Positions 57,079-64,000 of a DNA stretch of 64,000 bases are shown here, piece after piece. The DNA comes from Steromphala cineraria. Lineage: Eukaryota; Mollusca; Gastropoda; Trochida; Trochidae. The DNA lies in NCBI GenBank assembly GCA_916613615.1, contig OU744736.1, positions 3,994,330 through 4,058,329 of the forward strand, given 5' to 3'. The notes under the pieces are model-generated. The model saw only the letters and a list, made by a program, of their open reading frames with translations, did no database searches and was not told where the DNA came from. The translations under genes were made by a program, and so were the position numbers. Every line of letters starts with the position of its first letter. Within the stretch, counting starts at the first letter, position 1.

Positions 57079-58132
57079 ATGGCTCCTTGGGAAGACTATC
57101 TCAAGAGAATTTATTATGATCCATCTCATCCAGGAAGTTAGGCTGGAGCCAAGAAATTATACGAAACTGTGAAAGCTGAAGGTCAATTAAAGATTGGTCT
57201 TCATCACATCAGGAAAGGCTGAAAGGTCAGGGAACATACACTATGACTCATCAAGTGAGACGAAAGTTTCTAAGAAATACATATGTTGCTGAAGGTATAG
57301 ATAGTCACTGGCAAGCCGATTTGATGAATATGGTTTCATTAGCTAAATATAATGATGGTGTAAAATATGTATTGGTTATCATTGATTTATGTTCACGCTA
57401 TCTTTGGATCTATCCACTACAGTCACCAAAGGTCAGGAAGTACTGAAAGCCTTGACAACATTGTAGGAAACACAAGTGCGTCGCCCTGGTATATTTCAAT
57501 CTGATATGGGTTCAGAATTTAAGAATCAATGGGTCAAAACTTTTTTGAAAAATCACAAGGTAACACAGCTGTTCACACTCAGTGAGACGAAATCTCCTTA
57601 TGCTGAGAGAGTGATTAAAACTCTAAAAATGCGACTGTATCGATATATGCTGAACATGTTTACATATAGATGTATAGATATATTACAAAAAGTGGCAAAG
57701 AGTTATAACAATACAAAACATAGAATGTTGGGACACGCTCCTGCTCGTGTCAATAGACATAATGAAGGAGAAGTGAGGTTATCACATTATTTGATCAAAA
57801 CCAAGCAACAGAAACCAGCCAGGAAGAATGCAAAAAGAAAATTCACATTCAAAGTAGGAGATACAGTTCGAATAAGTCATTTGAATGGTAAATGTGATAG
57901 AGAATATCAGGAAAAATGGAGTGCTGAAATCTTTACCATTACCCGACGCTATTGGTCTCAAGACAATGATTTGTACAAACTGAAAGATTGGGGAGGTTAT
58001 CCTATTTAAGGTTCTTTTTATGCTGCTGAATTGCAATTCGCGACTGAACATCCAGACCAAGAATATAGGGTACAAGACATTATCAAAAGGCGAACACAAA
58101 ACAAACGGAAAGAAGTGTTGGTGAAATGGTGA
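57079..58132 (+). pseudogene. Polinton-type integrase with chromodomain, broken
   Basis: Opens MAPWEDYLKRIYYDPSHPGS at ATG 57079. The core has SHWQADLMNM (first Asp), FQSDMGSEFKN (second Asp) and KSPYAERVIKTLK (Glu), a retroviral-type D,D,E integrase fold of the F54H12.3-like group. The C-terminal part (58010-58130) reads FYAAELQ and EYRVQDIIKRR plus KEVLVKW, a chromodomain-like end. Breaks seen: TAG 57139-57141, a frameshift near 57220-57240, a frameshift near 57429, TAG 57464-57466, TAA 58007-58009, TGA 58130-58132. All three acidic residues remain, but no intact protein can be made. Confidence 0.82.
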
Positions 58133-58199
58133 ATTCTAATTAATGGACAGCATTATTGAGTAGTAGTCTTGGCTATTTACTTCCTAATCCTAAAATCAA

Positions 58200-58637
58200 A
58201 TCTCAAAAGTGATAATGGAAAATACATAATTTTAAGAAGTTGTGACAGTAAAGATAGATATCCTGACAATCAGTCCTAGTCATTTCGAGTTCATTTGAAT
58301 GAACTACTACATTTTGAACATTCTTGGATGATTGCTCAGTATTAACAGTGTCAGAAGAAGTTCAAAATTCAAAGAAATATATGTAAATTTACATTCTTCT
58401 ATCTGTGATTCAACTTATGTGGGTGAAAACCAAGAGCCTTTTCTCAGACGATTATGTTTAAACAATGGAAAATCTTTTTTTTTCACTATATATCAATATG
58501 TACCCATCAAAGTACGTGATCTTACAAGCATTGATATCATCATCACTGACGAAGAAGGTCAGCCAGCTACATTTTTAACTGGTACACCTTCATCTTTTTC
58601 CAGGCCTAAGTACTGTACCCAGAAAATTAACTCATGA
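58200..58637 (+). pseudogene. Polinton minor-capsid (penton-like) remnant
   Basis: The piece at about 58230-58330 (RYPDNQS, FRVHLNELLHFEHSW) and the open frame 58332-58637 (FKEIYVNLHSS, YQYVPIKVRDLTSIDIIITD, EEGQPATFLTG) fit the pattern I associate with Polinton/adintovirus minor capsid proteins: an opening jelly-roll strand with YPDN, then YVPV...FDTIEIDIRDDTGRPVPF near the end. At least one stop (near 58281) and one frameshift (near 58334) break it. Recognition is from memory of the family, without alignment. Confidence 0.55.
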
Positions 58638-58768
58638 CTGGTAGTGAATGAATTCAAGTTTGATGAAAGAGCTTCTCTAAAAATATGATCCATCTGAATA
58701 AAAAATAAAAATATAAAATAAATACACTCACTTAAGAGACAAATCGGATCGTTTTCAACATAAAAAAA

Positions 58769-58955
58769 ATAAATTCTAAATGAAGGGAGACAACTATTTC
58801 GTCCTTACTGACATGGTATCCCATTACACTAGTCAAAATTAAATTCTAAATTAAGGGAGACAACTCTGTCGTCCTTAGTGACATGGTATCCCATTACACT
58901 AGTCAAAATTAAATTCTGAATGAAGGGAGACAACTCTTTCGTCCTTAGTGACATG
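58769..58955 (+). repeat. Three-copy 70-bp tandem repeat
   Basis: GGGAGACAACT recurs at 58785, 58855 and 58925 with the shared following block GTCCTTAGTGACATGGTATC. Inside the 3' part of the Polinton-like element. Confidence 0.85.
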
Positions 58956-58959
58956 TAAG

Positions 58960-59454
58960 AGAAGATATTATCAAAAGTGTTAGAAATACTACCATATGTA
59001 TTCAATGTAAATAAATATTGTCATTCAAAATGTCCTTCCATGGCTTGTTAATTTATATTTTCTGAAGTTTACTATGCTATTTTTTTACTGTTTAATCTTG
59101 TGGACATTTTCACTATCAGATCAATCTCTTGAAAGCAGGTTTAGGGAAAAATCAATACACACAGAGGCTATTTTTATTGGTATTATTTGGTTAGGGTAAT
59201 TTTATTACCCTGAATATTTATTGTCCTGAAAAATCAATGTTTTCACCATTGAGCAAATTTAATGTTCAGTACTCTTGGTTGTAACAGGTGTCTTCTATTG
59301 ACCATCAACAGGCTTTTAAAACTGTGTGACCTGAGTGACACCTGCCTGTTAAAAGAAAATCAATAACAAAAGTGTTTATGCCTCAATCTTAGCAACAGAT
59401 ATGATGTCACCTAAAATTAGATCATGACATCATTTCCGCACCTGTGAAAAATAA
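58960..59454 (+). other. Non-coding 3' part of the Polinton-like element
   Basis: AT-rich, no frame with a recognisable domain before the right inverted end. Confidence 0.45.
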
Positions 59455-59607
59455 AATAGGCCAGTTGACCTATTTGTCCATTAAATCGGTCACACAAAGA
59501 GGTCATTTCATTTTTTTTAAACTAAAGAGGCGCCCATACAACATACAATCCAGTCATAAGTGCTAGCAGTAGGGCATGATATGTCCACCATGTATCCCAT
59601 CAGTTGA

Positions 59608-60228
59608 CATTCTCTCCCCACAGAGGCAGCTCAATCATACCCGAGTTAGCCTCTGTTCTATTACGCCAAGAATCCGGGGTTCCGGCAGATTGCCCTAGCA
59701 GCAAAAATTTGAAACTTAAGATATCTCCCTTCTTTGCAGCCAATGAAAACACCTTTTGGATATCCATGACTCGGAGAATACTAAACGGTCGTATAATGAC
59801 ATGGAATATATCATGCCTTTAAGTTTGTTTTTCATAAGCAGTGTGAGAGGGAAAATATTTAAAATATCAGATATGGATAGAGTTTTTCATTAGTTAGAAT
59901 TTTTTTATAATTGTGTAAATTATTATTTGTTTTATGATAGATTTTATTATACTAAGTAACCAAATAAAAAACAACGAGAAAGTAAAAAGCGATGTATTGT
60001 TAAATGGAGAGTTATCTCCCTTGGATGTTAAATTTCAAGATAGCTTTGCCGAAGTATATGGGAATGGCCGTGGTTTTGCGAATGACCACTTTTGAAACGG
60101 CGTTGCTGATTGCACAAATAACTTCGATTGCCTCCAATCAGATTTCTACCTTTCCATCCCCGGAGTATTAGTCTTAATAGAACAGAGGCTAACTCAGGTA
60201 TGACTGAGCTGCCTCTGTGTGGAGAGAA
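59608..60228. mobile_element. MITE-like element with about 57-bp inverted ends
   Basis: 59608-59664 (CATTCTCTCCCCACAGAGGC...GTTAGCCTCTGTTCTATTA) is matched in reverse by 60168-60228 with few differences. There is no coding sequence (the frame 59604-59822 is chance). It sits directly after the Polinton-like element, in the same intron. A reduced copy lies at 1455-1515. Confidence 0.75.
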
Positions 60229-60749
60229 TGATCAATTGACAGTCACGACTGCAATTGTTGATAATTCTAAAGGTTAATAACTTTTAGTTTTTTAAATATA
60301 TTTTGCTTTTGAGATAAATGTTATATATCTATACGGTTAAGATTAATGTTAAGCCTGAATTAATAGGAATAATGTTCTGTTATTTTAACTGCAAATATCA
60401 GTTTCATTACTGTCATAATTACCATAGAAACAATTCTAGTTATCCATCAGCTGACATTTTTTTCATTTTCACATTTCAAAAATATATTTTCTATTACCAG
60501 ATCCATCTCGGCTATGGAATCGTGCTACAAGACAACCATGGCATCCTGCCCAGGACAAACCGCTGAAGTGATGTCCGAATTTGTTCTTTACAGTAAACCT
60601 GTTGGTTGTAATGGCAATGCAACCAGACTCTCATGGGCTCTAGCATTTATCTCCCTTTGATTGTTGTTTAAACGTTTCATTTAAATGCAGTTTTGTTATT
60701 CCCTAACAAACCGAAAGTACAGATATTTTCTTCTGCGTTTGGCCGTTAA

Positions 60750-60955
60750 AGGGGCAGTAGCACGTTTTTAGGGGGAAGTTTGGTGATGACAGGTAAATAA
60801 AAATTAATGGTTCCAATTGAAAGTCAATGTATTTAAACTAAATTGAGCAGTAATAATTCAAATAAATAATGTAAAGTTTATAGCTGTGCGATTCCTTTTT
60901 CTTTCACAAAATGAATTAAAGGTGTTCACACAAAATGACCGTCAATGAAATCCGG
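60750..60955 (+). mobile_element. TTAA MITE, copy F (3' end lost)
   Basis: TTAA at 60746-60749 followed by AGGGGCAGTAGCACGTTTTT, nearly identical to copy C. Similarity stops near 60955 (AAAATGACCGTCAATG). It starts about 86 bp after the stop codon of the secreted-protein gene and could supply its 3' end; an AATAAA lies at about 60786. Confidence 0.75.
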
Positions 60956-60959
60956 TAAA

Positions 60960-61470
60960 ATTAGCCCAGAAAATAGCCCAACGCACCACAAATTGCAACA
61001 GAAATGGTTTTGATTGTTTTTAACATTTTAGATTATCCTTTATAACATATCAAAAGTTTAGGATGATTGGAGATGGGGAACATTCTGAAAATGTATGTCA
61101 AAGTTATAGGTAAAATATTAATTTTTGCTAAAAAAAAAAAAAAAAAAAAATTCTTAATTTGACTTTCAATTGAATCTTGATGTTTGACCACTTAAATGAA
61201 AGCTTAATTATTGTGGGAACTTTTTTTTATTTTAATATTTTTCAAGTTTTACATATATTCGGTTTGTTTGTACATATTCACAGTTGAGCGTGAATAAAGA
61301 ACATTATACATTTAAACAAAAAGGACATAAATACATAGGCTACAGTGACCTTCAGCGCTATACAGGTTATACTATTGGTGAAGGTACATGCACATTACAT
61401 ACATTGGCAATATGACGTGCTTGTAAGTGAACTGTGTGTAATACATAACATTTACAGTCGATTATCAAAA
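60960..61470. other. Unassigned sequence with an A-run
   Basis: Contains about 20 A at 61131-61150. The part from about 61200 is probably the 3' UTR of the minus-strand LINE that follows. Confidence 0.4.
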
Positions 61471-61473
61471 CAT

Positions 61474-62618
61474 CTAATTTCTCAATGTGGTACACGTATG
61501 TAGGGATGACCAGAATTTAACAAATGGATCATTCTCACTGGAAACTAAGTAAATGCAATTCGTTATGTCGTAGTATTGTTTGATTTGGCCAAGTATATAC
61601 AGAAAATTCGGAACATTCACTTTTTGACTGTTCTTGAATATAATGTCTTTTACAAGTAAAATGACAGCGCTAATAGGATTGTTATTTCTTCTTTTAATAC
61701 CGAGCATAATCTTTGACACTGTTAAATTTATATGAATTTGGGCGGTTTGTAAAAATTTGTCTAAACTTTTTGAAATTTTTACAACCGGGTCACAATACCA
61801 AAATAGGTGCTCTAAAGTTTCCAATTCTTTATTACAAAACCGACATAGCGGTGTTTCCGATACCTTTATTCTGAATAAGTACATGTAACAATATGTAGGT
61901 AAATATGATGGATAATCCTATACTGCAGCCATTTCAAGTCAGTACTACGAGTGCATTTGTGGGCTATCATATCAAATACTCTCCAAGCCTTTTCTGAGAG
62001 TTCAAAATCTAAAATTCTTGCTCATTTGCTATAACAGGGTAATTGCACATATTTCGAATCCATCAATTTCGTGTATATGTATTTACTGCTTATTTTTTCG
62101 CTATTATGAAATAAGTTAAAAGGATAAATTGGATTTTGAAAAACATTCTGTATGTTTTGTATATCTAACTTAGAGATATACGACATAACATACCTTTTTA
62201 TACCTTTATAACTTAAAAAATCTGTATGAATTTCAAATTTATTTTCGAATTCCTCAAAATTTATAAGTCTACCCTCATGGTGCATCAGATCATTGATAAA
62301 TATTACACCTTTGTTATACCATGATCTGTACATAATATACTTTCCATCTATGTTTATTCCATCATTATTCCACAAAGACTGACTTAGCAGTTCGCCTTCT
62401 GAAATGCTTGATGTTTTACACTTATTAATAAAAATTGAGTATGACATGAGAACATCCTTCCAAAATATATTTGTCATTTCTGGAATCAATTTATCTCGAA
62501 TAAAGGTGTTATCTGAAAGCCAAAGCTCATTCATATCATTTATTCTGTTTGCCAAAATAGTAGCCCATTTCTTGTCTCCACTTTGTAGTCTACTATTGTG
62601 GGAACTTCGCAACATCAT
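61474..62618 (-). pseudogene. LINE ORF2 C-terminal region, frameshifted
   Basis: Two minus-strand frames (62618-62022 and 61884-61474) belong to one protein; between them WRVFDMIAHKC, LKWLQYRIIHHIYL is readable in shifted frames. The end shows the cysteine motif PLCRFCNKE-x5-HLFWYC, the C-terminal zinc knuckle of L1-like ORF2 proteins downstream of the reverse transcriptase. There is no reverse transcriptase core: the copy is 5'-truncated at about 62620, where Tc1-like sequence begins. Confidence 0.78.
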
Positions 62619-62639
62619 GGACTGAGGTCATACCGGCCA

Positions 62640-63300
62640 ATGAGAGCAATGCTGTTAACGCATGGGTAAAACAGACTTGCATGGGCAAGAAATGTTCGAC
62701 ATTGCCAGAACCAAAACTGGCAGAGAGTGTTATTTTCCAACGAAAGTCGGTTCAAGATTTTCACTTAGCAGACGCGAGAAGGATGGTCTACCATCGCCGG
62801 GGTGAGAGGGAGGCACGCTTATCCCTTTCGGTGGAGGCAGCGTCATGGTCTGGGGTGGGATACGCGGCAACGCAACCACCAACCTCATTGTCATTGACGG
62901 CAATCTGACAGCACAGCGGTACATTGACAGGGTCCTTCAGCCAGAGGTCATCCCATTCTTACAACGCCATTCAAACACCCTTTTTCAACAGAACAATGCT
63001 CGTCCTCATGTAACCAGAGTGACTTTGCAGTCCCTCAACGTCAACAACGTCCAAGTTCTGGCTTGGGCTGTCAGATCGCCCGATATGAATTATGATTACA
63101 TCGATCGAAGGATCCGTCAACGTCATCACCAATCACACACACATCAACAACTTATTGCTGCATTGATGACCGAACGGAGGCAGATACCACCTGCTTTCAT
63201 CAAACGATTGACTTTTTCTGTGAGACGAAGAGTGCCAACGGCGGACATACCAGATACTGATCACATACAATATATCATTAAATTAATGATTATTCTATGA
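62640..63300 (+). pseudogene. Second Tc1-like transposase, inactivated
   Basis: WARNVRHCQNQNWQRVLF at about 62687-62740 is followed by stops and a frameshift, then 62845-63300 (MVWGGIRGN, DGNLTAQRYIDRVL, FQQNNARPHVTRV, VRSPDMNYDYIDRRI). Two catalytic Asp positions read Asn (FSNESRF; QQNNARPH), and the third motif is deleted around SPDMN. The N-terminal DNA-binding half is missing. It differs from the 28.4-kb element and shows no terminal repeats that I can pair. Confidence 0.82.
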
Positions 63301-63437
63301 TTTTGATGTTTTTGTGCATGATCGGAAATAGGACAATTGACCCAACCCATGAAGAACTGGCGATAACTTACTTACCATTGCAGGTCTGCTATTTTAGCAC
63401 AAAGCACTAAACTGATAGAGTGTTACAACAACACAAA

Positions 63438-64000
63438 GAGAGAGAGAGAATCTTTATTTCCTCCAATAATTTGAAGATTGTTACATTGTTATATTAATAG
63501 GATAATATCAAAACATCAAAAAATTCAAAGACAATATTATAAAACGTAGGATGAATGGACAAGAGCATTTACAGTATATACAATAAAACAGTGCACACAT
63601 TCAATTTGTATAAACATTTGTAAGATAAGATCTGAGCTTATATACAAAAAGTGTAAACTTAAGAATAATAAATTCCCATGTAGTATGATTTACATATTTC
63701 GAAAAATCTGTTGTACCCCCGAAAAGAAAAGTTAGCATATCAAGGTCTTCTTGCATTTCAAATAAAACATACGTTTCAACATCAAGCGAATCTATAAGTG
63801 AGCTAAAAAAGTCATTTCTATCACAAGTAAGGCTTTCACAGTGTAATAATATGTGGAAATCATAGTCATAAGTATGTTTTTTGCATAAAGTACAATATTT
63901 TAATATTTTTCCTCTAGATGATACTTTAATACATAGCTGAAGAGCGTTTCTGTATTCTGGTTTTACATAAGCCAGTTGCCAAAGAATGTGATAGTCAAGT
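63438..64000 (-). pseudogene. 3' end of a second LINE, running off the window
   Basis: On the minus strand a frame is open from the window edge down to a stop at 63601-63603 (about 132 codons): LDYHILWQLAYVKPEYRNAL, then KYCTLCKKH and FHILLHC, a C-x2-C-x9-H-x4-C type knuckle typical of LINE ORF2 C-termini. It has no start codon because it is a fragment. After the stop comes a 3' UTR ending AATAAAGATTCTCTCTCTCT (63434-63460 as read in reverse), a microsatellite tail. Confidence 0.7.

Larger units (their letters stand above)
55464..59544 (+). mobile_element. Polinton/Maverick-like element, about 4.1 kb, internally reduced
   Basis: Inverted ends at about 55464-55560 and 59455-59544 share TGAAATGACCTCTTTGTGTG and ACCGATTTAATGGA, with looser similarity to the outside. 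Between them, all on the + strand: a tandem PC4-like/BIR reading frame, a chromodomain-bearing Polinton-type integrase remnant and a minor-capsid-like remnant. Full Polintons are about 15-20 kb and also carry protein-primed DNA polymerase B, major capsid, ATPase and protease genes; none is recognisable here. A 70-bp unit occurs three times at 58769-58955. It lies inside intron 4 of the secreted-protein gene. Target duplications are not resolved. Confidence 0.72.
51751..60660 (+). pseudogene. Small secreted cysteine-rich protein of unknown function, five exons, one in-frame TGA
   Basis: Exons 51751-51787, 52742-52922, 54418-54557, 55293-55410 and 60501-60660 join in consistent phase (1, 2, 1, 2) to 636 bases, 211 codons plus stop. 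The start MMSLIKLFAVAL plus ALTTCSC is a signal peptide split by intron 1. The rest has about a dozen cysteines, NxT sites (NNTS, NATR) and a hydrophobic end WALAFISL that could be a weak GPI signal. I do not recognise the family; spaced cysteines in helical-looking sequence recall DUF19-like secreted proteins, but weakly. Exon 3 has an in-frame TGA (54449-54451), although exons 4-5 stay open and keep splice sites. It may be a young pseudogene, a segregating null allele or an assembly error. The last intron hosts a Polinton-like element. Confidence 0.65.

Noticed and set aside
59604..59822. 72-codon frame after the Polinton-like element
   Set aside because: It reads through the inverted end of a MITE and has no domain.

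Overview
This window is animal nuclear DNA. Coding exons are short, bounded by GT/AG introns, and sit in AT-rich repeat-filled sequence. A long MAM/LDLa receptor of the MALRD1 (Diet1) type, a cytosolic sulfotransferase, a BIR-bearing Polinton-like element, tRNA-headed SINEs and many MITEs together suggest a lophotrochozoan, most likely a mollusc. That placement is inference; the species cannot be read from the sequence.

Layout. (1) About 1-24,900, + strand: 26 exons of a very large modular surface protein. I count 23 MAM domains, 18 LDL-receptor class A modules, one EGF module, one transmembrane helix and a short tail with two NPxY motifs. The 5' end lies outside the window. One internal exon is 10,587 bp long and carries about 18 MAMs, while MAMs on both sides are split by introns at shared positions. 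(2) 24,900-30,550: a 62-bp satellite, a TA-flanked MITE, a Tc1/mariner element with perfect 30-bp terminal repeats but a dead transposase, and a TTAA-flanked MITE. (3) 30,555-49,383, + strand: a six-exon sulfotransferase of 312 residues. Its 13.6-kb fourth intron contains a large foldback-like structure: 32-bp repeat arrays in opposite orientation at each end (about 36.9-38.2 and 47.0-48.4 kb), with a 183-bp satellite that has a four-unit higher-order repeat nested inside. (4) 49.4-51.7 kb: mostly empty, with a LINE reverse transcriptase fragment. (5) 51,751-60,660, + strand: five exons of a small secreted cysteine-rich protein of unknown function with one in-frame TGA. The end of its exon 2, including the splice donor, has been amplified into an 89-bp minisatellite. 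Its last intron holds a 4.1-kb element with terminal inverted repeats, a Polinton-type integrase remnant with chromodomain, a probable minor-capsid remnant, and a reading frame with two PC4-like domains followed, after one TGA in the same frame, by an intact BIR domain. (6) 60.7-64 kb: a TTAA MITE, two LINE 3' fragments on the minus strand and a second dead Tc1-like transposase.

The three host genes share no obvious pathway. The MALRD1-like protein would act at the cell surface, the sulfotransferase in the cytosol, and the third protein is secreted or membrane-anchored. Their introns carry most of the mobile DNA. Six copies of one TTAA MITE family recur from 29.9 to 61 kb. All exon coordinates come from reading splice sites and phase by eye; no alignment or search was run.
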